Assembly (NCBI RefSeq): GCF_012184385.1
Contig: NZ_VSRL01000005.1
Span: forward strand, 34,758 to 98,757
Direction: 5' to 3'
From: Lentzea indica
GTDB lineage: Bacteria; Actinomycetota; Actinomycetes; Mycobacteriales; Pseudonocardiaceae
DNA length: 64,000 bases
The notes beneath the pieces are model-generated. The model made no database searches. It saw nothing but the letters and a program-made list of their open reading frames with translations, and was not told the DNA's origin. Below, in pieces: positions 35,312 through 42,502 of the stretch; the stretch's first letter is position 1, and every line of letters starts with the position of its first letter. Made by a program: the position numbers and the translations under genes.

Positions 35312-36742
35312 CTGGATTCACCAGCGCGCGAACCCGCCGGCACGGCCAGCGCACGGTCGGAGAAGACGCGGGTCGCATTCATCGACATCGGCCGCGCGGT
35401 GGGCGCACTGCTCGTCTTCTACAGCCACATCGCGGCACAGTGGGTCGGCAAGCGGGACGAGAAATCGGCGTTCTTCGACACGCTCAACGCGGTGTCGAGC
35501 GATCCGTTCCACATGTCGCTGCAGGGCATCGGCGAGGTCGCCGTCCCGTTCTTCTTCCTGGTCAGCGGCTTCGTGGTCACTCCGATCGCACTGCGTCACG
35601 GCCAGGTGCGCTTCGGCCTGAACCGGCTGTCCCGCGTCTATCCCCCGATGATCTTCACGGTGCTGCTGACGGCGCTGCTGATCACCGTGGGCGGCGGCCT
35701 GCTCGCGACCGGCCAGTCCCAGACGATCAGCGCGTGGACGCTGTTCACCAACTCCGTGCTGGTGAACTACCTGATCTTCCCTCAGGTCGTGCTGGTCGGC
35801 GTGGCGTGGACGCTGATCGTCGAGGTCATCTTCTACGTCCTGCTGATCCTGCTGATCCCGGTGCTGCGCCGCTGGGTGTGGCTGGCGCTGGCCATCGAGC
35901 TGACGTTCGTGTTCGTCGTGCTCATGAGCCGCGCCCAGTTCGGCAAGTCCTGGTCGCTGTTCGCGGTCAACGTCTCGTACCTGCCGATCCCGATCATCGG
36001 CCAGATCATCTGGGCGACCACGACCAAGCGGATCCCGCTGTGGCTGGGCGGCCTCTACACGGCGGGCGCCTGGTCGTTGTACGTGCTGGGCGACGCGCTC
36101 AAGCTCGGCCGCGTCGACAACTCGTACAGCCTGGCGCTGGCCATCGCCGTCCTATGCTTCCTGCTGGGTCTCTTCGCCGAGCCGCGGCTGCGCGAGCGGA
36201 AGTTCTGGATCGCGCTGTCCGAGCGGAGCTACTCGATCTACCTGCTGCACGGCCTGGTCGCGTTCGCGATGCTGGACCTGCTGCGCCCGGCGGTGCCGCT
36301 GCTGCCGGCCGTCGTGATCGCCGTGGCCATCACCTTCGGGGCAGTGGAACTGAGCTACCGGTTCGTGGAGAAACCGAGCCACAAGCTCGCCCGCAAGCTG
36401 TCCAAGCCGAAACTGCGGCCCGCAGCCGAAGAGCCCGCCAGCGAGTCGGCCACCGAGTCGGCCGAGAGGGTCGCCGACTCGCGCGCAATCGTGACGGCAG
36501 AGGTCACCATCGAGATCCCGCGCCTGCGGGCAGGGCCACGGACACCTGCCTCCCAGCCGACCGAGGACGACCACACCCAGGTCCTGCCGCGCGTGCCGAG
36601 CTATCCCGCCAGCGATCCGGACGAGAGACCGAGGCGCCGCCGCCTCGAGGCCAACGCCAACGGAGCCGTCTCCGTGGCGCGACTGCTGGCGGACCAGGCG
36701 CAGAAGGAACAGAAGGCCAGGCAAAACCGGCCGACGAGGTGA
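35312..36742 (+). CDS. Acyltransferase family 3 protein with TQV-containing cytoplasmic tail, unusual start
   Basis: About 476 residues. Residues about 15-340 are an acyltransferase-3 domain (TRVAFIDIGRAVGALLVFYSH, GEVAVPFFFLVSGFVVTP, RLSRVYPPMIF). The last 120 residues are a charged cytoplasmic tail with EDDHTQVLPR, the same TQV motif seen in the first operon gene. The family-conserved RVAFIDIGRA lies upstream of the first ATG/GTG/TTG in frame (GTG 35399), so translation must begin earlier; CTG 35312, nine bases after GAAGGGGG, is the best candidate, unless a base is wrong nearby. Last gene of the operon. Confidence 0.82.
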   Translation: MDSPAREPAGTASARSEKTRVAFIDIGRAVGALLVFYSHIAAQWVGKRDEKSAFFDTLNAVSSDPFHMSLQGIGEVAVPFFFLVSGFVVTPIALRHGQVRFGLNRLSRVYPPMIFTVLLTALLITVGGGLLATGQSQTISAWTLFTNSVLVNYLIFPQVVLVGVAWTLIVEVIFYVLLILLIPVLRRWVWLALAIELTFVFVVLMSRAQFGKSWSLFAVNVSYLPIPIIGQIIWATTTKRIPLWLGGLYTAGAWSLYVLGDALKLGRVDNSYSLALAIAVLCFLLGLFAEPRLRERKFWIALSERSYSIYLLHGLVAFAMLDLLRPAVPLLPAVVIAVAITFGAVELSYRFVEKPSHKLARKLSKPKLRPAAEEPASESATESAERVADSRAIVTAEVTIEIPRLRAGPRTPASQPTEDDHTQVLPRVPSYPASDPDERPRRRRLEANANGAVSVARLLADQAQKEQKARQNRPTR

Positions 36743-36816
36743 GTCGCTCCCGCCTGCAACCCCGGGCGAGTGCTACACGTCTAGTACTTGTGTAGGTCAC
36801 CACTCGGAGGCGACAC

Positions 36817-36948
36817 ATGTGGATCAGCGTGACATTAGTCACATTGGGCGGTTTGGCGTTTCTGACGCGAACCGTAATGGCCCTCCTGGCCGTTTCCCCC
36901 AGCAAGGACGCCAGTGATTACCCTAAGCCACAAGCGTCCACCAATTGA
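36817..36948 (+). CDS. Small membrane protein, 43 residues
   Basis: ATG 36817 with a GGAGG ribosome site six bases upstream. One hydrophobic helix (ISVTLVTLGGLAFL..VMALLAV) followed by a short polar tail (SKDASDYPKPQ). Too short for family recognition, but the ribosome site and membrane profile support expression. Confidence 0.55.
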   Translation: MWISVTLVTLGGLAFLTRTVMALLAVSPSKDASDYPKPQASTN

Positions 36949-36960
36949 GATACTCGTTCG

Positions 36961-37016
36961 GACTACGGCTTACGGACTTACGTTGACTTACCGTACGATC
37001 CTTTTGGGTCGTATGA
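36961..37016. promoter_or_regulatory. Repeat-rich control region upstream of the 37060 gene
   Basis: Three direct copies of CTTACG/CTTACC at 36969, 36977 and 36987 (spacing 8 and 10), followed by an inverted repeat TACGATCC-TTTT-GGGTCGTA (one mismatch) at about 36994-37013. Looks like an operator region or attenuator for the gene starting at 37060. Confidence 0.4.
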
Positions 37017-37059
37017 CTGAACGGTCACCCGATGGGGGCCTCACAGGGGTAGGTGCGCC

Positions 37060-37434
37060 ATGGACCACGCACTGAGCAAGGTCATCGAGCTGCGCGAGAG
37101 CGGTTTTCAGTTCCTCCACCTGAGGGACGACGCCGGGCAGCTCGACCGCATCATGGCGTTCAAGCAGCGCAGAGGATTCATCGACTCGATCCTGTTCTGG
37201 TCGGAGACAGAGGCGCGAGCAGGGCGTTTGCCCGCGGTCCGCGACTCGGCTCGACCGGCCCAGGCCGTGTGGATCTACGAGGGGCCGCTCTGCGAGGCCG
37301 TGGACAGGCTGCTGGACCTGCCTGAGCCCGGCGCCCGCAACGCTCCCACGTTGATGAAGGCGACGGCTTCCGATCTGGCTGTCGTCACAACGCTGCCATT
37401 TAAGTTGAAGCTTCCACCGGGCGCGATCGCCTAG
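37060..37434 (+). CDS. Conserved hypothetical protein, 124 residues
   Basis: A soluble mixed alpha/beta protein (ALSKVIELRESGFQFLHLRD, GFIDSILFWSETEARAGR). ATG 37060 with GGTAGG upstream. No family recognised. Tandem repeats and an inverted repeat just upstream suggest regulated expression. It converges with the DUF397 remnant. Confidence 0.68.
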   Translation: MDHALSKVIELRESGFQFLHLRDDAGQLDRIMAFKQRRGFIDSILFWSETEARAGRLPAVRDSARPAQAVWIYEGPLCEAVDRLLDLPEPGARNAPTLMKATASDLAVVTTLPFKLKLPPGAIA

Positions 37435-37439
37435 TCCGG

Positions 37440-37643
37440 TCAGACCTTTTCAAAGTCGCCGCGCTTGATGGCGCCGATGAACGCTGCCCATTCGGGCGCG
37501 GCGACGACAGGGCCTGTCTTGTTCTTGGAGTCGCGCACGCGCGCCTGTGGGCCGTTCAGAGCAACTCCGGAAGGACATCCGGGTTTGCACGCTCGGAATC
37601 GAGTGGCGTCCCTCCAAAGGATGAAGAACTTCCCTCGCCTGAG
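37440..37643 (-). pseudogene. DUF397 domain gene without usable start (remnant or frame-damaged)
   Basis: The C-terminal half is a clear DUF397 domain: VALNGPQARVRDSKNKTGP and APEWAAFIGAIKRGDFE. Upstream the same frame has no ATG, GTG or TTG before a stop at 37644, and the N-terminal conserved part (expected SERANPD-like segment) appears in the neighbouring frame at about 37570-37610. Either a compensating indel pair plus a lost start, or a decaying gene. DUF397 proteins usually sit beside an XRE regulator; none is adjacent here. Confidence 0.55.
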
Positions 37644-37689
37644 TTACACAGCTTGATGTAGAGGGTCTGAACACGCAACGTTCGCGCCC

Positions 37690-38037
37690 ATGAACCTCAG
37701 GAAGACCGTCACGGGGGCCGCTGTTGCCCTCGGCAGCGCTACCGTCATGCTCGGCCTGGGTGGTATCGCACACGCTGACGACCACGCCAGCGCCACTGCT
37801 CACACGCAGCCGGACATCGGCGGCCAGCTCGGCGACGTCGCGTCCGTCGGCAACCTCGCGAAGGTCGACACCTCGGACGTGGCCGGCAAGATCCAGGCCA
37901 TCAACGCGGAAGACGCCGACGTCACCGCGCTCGTGGAGAACGTCGACGCGGGTGGCAACGGCGTTCCGGCCTCCACGCTGCTCGGGCTCAACGAGCCGCA
38001 GGGCCCGTGGAACGGCTTCGCGCACCTCGACATCTGA
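37690..38037 (+). CDS. Small secreted protein, 115 residues
   Basis: A signal peptide (KTVTGAAVALGSATVMLGL, cleavage after AHA) and a mature acidic protein of about 85 residues rich in Asp, Val and Ala, ending GPWNGFAHLDI. No cysteine. No family recognised. First of two exported small proteins in tandem; a hairpin follows it. Confidence 0.72.
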   Translation: MNLRKTVTGAAVALGSATVMLGLGGIAHADDHASATAHTQPDIGGQLGDVASVGNLAKVDTSDVAGKIQAINAEDADVTALVENVDAGGNGVPASTLLGLNEPQGPWNGFAHLDI

Positions 38038-38062
38038 TCCGACCAGTACTTCCTGGCCGGGG

Positions 38063-38106
38063 CGGCGCCCGATTCCCTCCCCCTCGAATCGGGCGCCGTT
38101 CCACTT
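38063..38106 (+). terminator. Hairpin between the two secreted-protein genes
   Basis: A perfect 13-bp G/C-rich stem (38063-38075 with 38086-38098), 10-base loop, then TTCCACTTTT. It can end the first transcript or attenuate read-through to the second gene. Confidence 0.75.
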
Positions 38107-38123
38107 TTACGAAGCGAAACGCC

Positions 38124-38351
38124 TTGAGCATCAAGAAGATCGTCGCGTCCGCTGGTATTGCCGCCGGTGCGATCGCCGCACTGGCGGGCACCGCGCAGGC
38201 AGCGCCGCTGCCTGCGCCGCAGCTGCCGGACGTCGATCCGATCAGCAAGGTCAGCGAACTCGGCGAGAGCGCCGGCATCAGCACGCTGCACAACTTCGGT
38301 GGCGCCAACGTGGAAATGGTCCACGACGGCACTCAGGTCATCGGCGACTAA
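38124..38351 (+). CDS. Small secreted protein, 75 residues
   Basis: TTG 38124 start; signal peptide (KKIVASAGIAAGAIAALAG, cleavage after AQA) and a mature part of about 50 residues (LPDVDPISKVSELGESAG, NFGGANVEMVHDGTQV). Twin of the upstream secreted gene in layout, not in sequence. It ends four bases inside the convergent gamma-glutamyltransferase gene. Confidence 0.65.
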   Translation: MSIKKIVASAGIAAGAIAALAGTAQAAPLPAPQLPDVDPISKVSELGESAGISTLHNFGGANVEMVHDGTQVIGD

Positions 38352-40129
38352 CGACCGACGGCATAACCCTGCGCGCCGCGTGGATTCGCACCGGCGCGCA
38401 GGAGTCCGTCCGAGGAATCCCTTGCCACGGCCGACATGCGGCCAAGGGTCCACTCGCCGGCGTCCACGACCTGGTGGCCACGCGCACGCAACGCAGCCAG
38501 GACGTCCGCGCCGGCGCGGGACTCGATGACCAGTTCGCCAGGGGTCCAGGCGCGCGGGTAGAACGAGCTCGGGAACGCGTTCGAGTGCCACATCGGCGAG
38601 TCGATCGCCTCCTGCAGGTTCAGGCCAGCCCTGTGCGCCAGCCAGAAGCCGAGCTGCCACTGGTCCTGCTGGTCGCCGCCGGGCGTGCCGAACGCCAAAG
38701 CCGGCAGACCATCGCGCAACGCCATCGACGGCGACAACGTGATCCGGGGGCGCTTGCCGGGGGCCAGTGAGTTCGGCAAACCCTGGTCCAGCCAGAACAT
38801 CTGGGCGCGGCTGCCGAGGCAGAAGCCGAGCGACGGGATCGTCGGCGAGGACTGCAGCCAGCCGCCGGACGGGGTCGCGGAGACCATGTTGCCCCAGCGG
38901 TCCACGACGTCCACGTGCACGGTGTCGCCGCGCGTCACGCCGGAACGAGCCACTGTCGGTTCGCCGATCGCGCCGGTCGGGTCGGAGACCAGCACCGAGG
39001 GGCCGCCGATGATGTGCTTGGGCAGCAACGGTTCCCGGCCGTCGGGCGAACCCGGTCGCAGCTCGAACGAAGCCGAGTCGGTGATCAACGCACGGCGTTC
39101 GGAAGCGTAAGAGCGCGACAGCAACGTTTCCAAAGGCACGTCGGGAACGTCGCCGTACCAGGCCTCGCGGTCGGCGAACGCGAGCTTGGCCGCCTCGATC
39201 GCGAGATGCACGGTCTCCCCGGTGGGCTTGCCGTCCACATAGGACAGGTCGTAGCCCTCCAGCAAACGGAGCTGTTGCGCCAGAACGGGTCCCTGCGTCC
39301 ACGCGCCCGCCTTGACGAGCGACCACTCGTCGAAGTCCACGACCAGCGCGTCCTCGTACGACGCCTCCCAGGACGCCATGTCGGCACCGGTCAGCACGCC
39401 CGCGTGATCACGGCCCGTGTCGTCGCGGAACTCGGAACGGCAGAACTCGTCGATCTGCGCGGCGACGAACCCCTGCGACCAAGCCCGGCGCGCTGCCTCG
39501 ATCTGCGCTTCACGATCGGAGCCCGCGGCCTCGGCGGCGGCCAGCAGCCACTCCCAGGTGTCGGCGAGCTTCGGATTGCGGAACAGACCACCGGGCTTGG
39601 GCAACACGCCACCCGGCATCCACTGCGCCGCCGACGTGGTCCAGTGGTCGCGGAACAGGTCGGAGACGAGCGAGATGGTGTCGACCGCCTTGGACAGCAG
39701 CGGGAAGCCGTCGCGGGCGTAGCCGATCGCGCGGTCCAGCACGTCGCGCAACGACTTGGTGCCGTGGTCGCGCAGAAGCGTGAGCCAGCCGTCCCACGCA
39801 CCCGGCACGGTCGCGGCCAGCAGGCCGCTGCCCGGCACCAGGTCGAGGCCCAGCGAGGTGTAGTGCTCGATCGATGCACCGGCAGGTGCCACGCCCTGGC
39901 CGCAGAGCACGCGCGGGGCCGAACCGGCCGCCGCGAAGATGATCGGGACCTCACCGCCGGGGCCGTTGAGGTGCGGTTCCACGACCTGAAGAACGAAACC
40001 AGCTGCGACAGCGGCGTCGAAGGCGTTGCCGCCGTCCTCCAGCACAGCCATGGCCGCCGACGACGCGAGCCAGTGGGTCGAACCGACCATGCCGAAGGTG
40101 CCGACGAGTTCGGGGCGAGTGGTGAACAC
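38348..40129 (-). CDS. Gamma-glutamyltransferase family protein
   Basis: A roughly 593-residue Ntn-hydrolase of the gamma-glutamyltranspeptidase family, made as one chain that cleaves itself. The large-subunit part has GNAFDAAVAAGFVLQVVEPH and GPGGEVP. The cleavage nucleophile is the Thr of RGDTVHVDVVDRWGNMVSAT (family: TTH; here TVH). The small-subunit GGDQQDQWQL and N-S pair follow. No signal peptide, so it is the cytoplasmic type common in actinomycetes. GTG 40129 gives the family-like start FTTRPELVGTFGM; the frame is open to 40180. Confidence 0.85.
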   Translation of the reverse strand: MFTTRPELVGTFGMVGSTHWLASSAAMAVLEDGGNAFDAAVAAGFVLQVVEPHLNGPGGEVPIIFAAAGSAPRVLCGQGVAPAGASIEHYTSLGLDLVPGSGLLAATVPGAWDGWLTLLRDHGTKSLRDVLDRAIGYARDGFPLLSKAVDTISLVSDLFRDHWTTSAAQWMPGGVLPKPGGLFRNPKLADTWEWLLAAAEAAGSDREAQIEAARRAWSQGFVAAQIDEFCRSEFRDDTGRDHAGVLTGADMASWEASYEDALVVDFDEWSLVKAGAWTQGPVLAQQLRLLEGYDLSYVDGKPTGETVHLAIEAAKLAFADREAWYGDVPDVPLETLLSRSYASERRALITDSASFELRPGSPDGREPLLPKHIIGGPSVLVSDPTGAIGEPTVARSGVTRGDTVHVDVVDRWGNMVSATPSGGWLQSSPTIPSLGFCLGSRAQMFWLDQGLPNSLAPGKRPRITLSPSMALRDGLPALAFGTPGGDQQDQWQLGFWLAHRAGLNLQEAIDSPMWHSNAFPSSFYPRAWTPGELVIESRAGADVLAALRARGHQVVDAGEWTLGRMSAVARDSSDGLLRAGANPRGAQGYAVGR

Positions 40130-40148
40130 CCCATAAAGGTATGCGACG

Positions 40149-41450
40149 CTAACTAAATTGCGTGACTCCGAGTGATGCACGCCCCACGCCCGAATGGAGC
40201 AGCCCGGCGCGCAACAACGCGTCGGCGTCCAGGTGGTTGCGGGCGTCGACCACGACGTGGCCGTCCATCACCTCGGCGACGCGCACCCAGTCGAGCGTGC
40301 GGAACACCGGCCAGTCGGTCAGCAGCACCGCGGCCTCCGCGCCCTTGACCGCCTGGTACGGGTCGTCGACCAGCAACATCCCCGCGATCGGCCCCGTCAC
40401 CTCCGGATCGAACGCGGTGAGCTCGGCACCCTCCAGCACCAGCTGCTCCGCGACGGCCAGCGCGGGCGAGTCCCTCAGGTCGTTGGTGCCCGCCTTGAAC
40501 GCGAGCCCCAGCACGCCGATCCGCACGCCGGCCAACGAGCCGCCGCACGCGGCACGCACCTTGTCCACGACCCGCATCTGCGCGCGGACGTTGGCCTCTA
40601 TCGTCGACCGGACCAGTCCGAAGTCGACACCGACCGCCTCGGCGATCTGCACCATCGCGTGCGTGTCCTTCGGCAGGCACGACCCGCCCCAGCCCGGCCC
40701 CGGCCGCAGGAACGACTGCCCGATCCGCTTGTCGTAGCCCATGCCCTCGGACACCGACTCGATGTCGGCACCCAGCAGTTCGCACAGCTCGGCGACCGCG
40801 TTGACGTACGAGAGCTTCATCGCGAGGAAGCAGTTGGCCGCGTACTTGACCATCTCGGCGCTGGCGGCGTCCATCAGCACGGTCGGCGCACCGAGCTTGG
40901 CGAACAGCGCGGCCACCCGCTCAGCCGCGGAGGGTGAGTCCGAGCCGACCACGATCCGGTCCGGGTGCAGGAAGTCGCGCACGGCCGTGCCTTCACGAAG
41001 GAACTCCGGGTTCGACACCACCGCGACGTCCTCACGACCGAGCAGCGCGCGCACGCGTCCAGAAGTACCCACCGGCACTGTGGACTTGGTGACGACGACC
41101 GCCCCGTACGGCAGCACCTCACGGATCTCCGACGCGACCGACTCGACGGCGCTCAGGTCCGCCGCACCGCCAGCGCCCATCGGCGTGGGCAGGCAGAAGA
41201 ACACGACCTCGGCATCGCGAACCGCCTCGGCGGCACCGACGACGAACTCCAGCCGCCCGGCCGCCTGACCTTCGACGACGAGCTCGGCGAGTCCTGGTTC
41301 GAGGATGTCGACCTGCCCGGCGCGCAACCGCGCCACCTTGAGCGAGTCGACGTCCGCGCAGACCACGCGGTGCCCGAGGGAAGCGAGACAGGCTCCCGTG
41401 GTCAGGCCGACATAACCGGTGCCTACAACCGCGATGCGACGCGCGAACAT
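40149..41450 (-). CDS. ugd: UDP-glucose 6-dehydrogenase
   Basis: A 433-residue UDP-glucose/GDP-mannose dehydrogenase: NAD-binding VVGTGYVGLTTGACLASLG, substrate region NPEFLREGTAVRDF, catalytic cysteine in PGPGWGGSCLPKDTHAM, and C-terminal GLAFKAGTNDLRDSPA. It makes UDP-glucuronate for cell-surface glycans and could serve the glycosyltransferase operon at 27.6-36.7 kb (inference). Starts at ATG 41450; stop lies 19 bases before the gamma-glutamyltransferase start. Confidence 0.93.
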   Translation of the reverse strand: MFARRIAVVGTGYVGLTTGACLASLGHRVVCADVDSLKVARLRAGQVDILEPGLAELVVEGQAAGRLEFVVGAAEAVRDAEVVFFCLPTPMGAGGAADLSAVESVASEIREVLPYGAVVVTKSTVPVGTSGRVRALLGREDVAVVSNPEFLREGTAVRDFLHPDRIVVGSDSPSAAERVAALFAKLGAPTVLMDAASAEMVKYAANCFLAMKLSYVNAVAELCELLGADIESVSEGMGYDKRIGQSFLRPGPGWGGSCLPKDTHAMVQIAEAVGVDFGLVRSTIEANVRAQMRVVDKVRAACGGSLAGVRIGVLGLAFKAGTNDLRDSPALAVAEQLVLEGAELTAFDPEVTGPIAGMLLVDDPYQAVKGAEAAVLLTDWPVFRTLDWVRVAEVMDGHVVVDARNHLDADALLRAGLLHSGVGRASLGVTQFS

Positions 41451-41591
41451 GCCGGTGAGGCTGGCAGCCCCAGTTGGCCGCAGGGAGAACTACGTACGAC
41501 TTTCGTCGTAGCTGACCGTGACAGATCTCCTACCAGAGGTCTACCGGCGCGGACGATGTGGGCGAACACCTTCGAACGGCACAGTTCAGGC

Positions 41592-41684
41592 ATGGGAATC
41601 CTGGGTCTCGCGACGATCTTCATCGCCCTCGCGCTGCTGGCAGCGGTGCCTCTGGTGGCGCTGCTCCACTGGACCGACCGTTGA
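41592..41684 (+). CDS. Possible 30-residue membrane peptide
   Basis: ATG 41592 with a weak AGG upstream. Almost the whole peptide is one hydrophobic helix (LATIFIALALLAAVPLVALL) ending HWTDR. Only a candidate. Confidence 0.35.
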   Translation: MGILGLATIFIALALLAAVPLVALLHWTDR

Positions 41685-41689
41685 TGTCC

Positions 41690-41708
41690 AGGTAACGAGC
41701 GTTAACCT
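41690..41708. promoter_or_regulatory. Palindromic operator candidate upstream of SDR gene
   Basis: AGGTAACGAGCGTTAACCT, with a perfect TAACG-AG-CGTTA core. The shape fits TetR-family sites seen upstream of fatty-acid/acyl-CoA genes in actinomycetes. It lies 35 bases before ATG 41744. Confidence 0.45.
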
Positions 41709-41743
41709 CCTCGCGAGCAGTTCGCTTCGAGGAGGATGAAGGC

Positions 41744-42502
41744 ATGGAGATCTCGGGTACCGCGGCCATCGTCACCGGTGGCGCGTCCGGTCTCGGCGGC
41801 GCGACCGCACGTGCGCTGGCGGCGCGTGGAGCGCAGGTGTTCGCGCTCGACCTGCCCAGCGCCATCGAGAAGGCCGACGTCGTCGAGAACGTCACCTACC
41901 TGACCGCTGACGTGACCTCCGGCGAAGAGGTCCAGGCCGCCGTCGACACCGCTGCAGGTTCCGGCGCCCCGCTGCGCATCACGGTGAACTGCGCGGGCAT
42001 CGGCCCGTCGTCCCGCACCGTCGGCAAGACCGGCCCGCACGACCTCGACCTCTACCGCAAGATCATCGAGGTCAACCTGATCGGCACGTTCAACGTGCTC
42101 CGCCTGGCCGCCTCCGCGATGGGCAAGACCGAGGAACTGGAGCACGGCGCCCGCGGCGTCATCATCAACACCGCGTCGATCGCGGCGTTCGACGGCCAGA
42201 TCGGCCAGGTCGCCTACGCCTCGTCCAAGGGCGGCGTCGTCGGCATGACCCTTCCGGCGGCGCGTGACCTCAGCAACGTCGGCATCCGCGTGCTGACCAT
42301 CGCGCCCGGCATCGTCGACACCCCGATGCTCGCCACGGTCTCCGACGAGTTCCGCGCGGGCCTCGCCGCCGGCGTGCCGTTCCCGAAGCGCCTGGCCCAG
42401 CCGTCCGAGTACGCGCAGCTCGCGGTCTCGCTCGTCGAGCACGACTACCTGAACGGTGAGGTCATCCGCATGGACGGCGCTCTTCGCATGGCGCCTCGCT
42501 AG
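41744..42502 (+). CDS. SDR oxidoreductase (3-hydroxyacyl-CoA dehydrogenase type)
   Basis: A 252-residue short-chain dehydrogenase: [15 protein letters not shown]-binding loop, NCAGIG, catalytic Ser in [10 protein letters not shown], and YASSK. The overall pattern ([38 protein letters not shown]) matches the HSD17B10-like 3-hydroxyacyl-CoA dehydrogenases of fatty-acid breakdown. ATG 41744 with GAGGAGG upstream; a palindromic site precedes it. Confidence 0.88.
   Translation: MEISGTAAIVTGGASGLGGATARALAARGAQVFALDLPSAIEKADVVENVTYLTADVTSGEEVQAAVDTAAGSGAPLRITVNCAGIGPSSRTVGKTGPHDLDLYRKIIEVNLIGTFNVLRLAASAMGKTEELEHGARGVIINTASIAAFDGQIGQVAYASSKGGVVGMTLPAARDLSNVGIRVLTIAPGIVDTPMLATVSDEFRAGLAAGVPFPKRLAQPSEYAQLAVSLVEHDYLNGEVIRMDGALRMAPR

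Noticed and set aside
37800..39326. 508-codon minus-strand frame
   Set aside because: Shadow frame of gamma-glutamyltransferase and the secreted proteins; no motifs.
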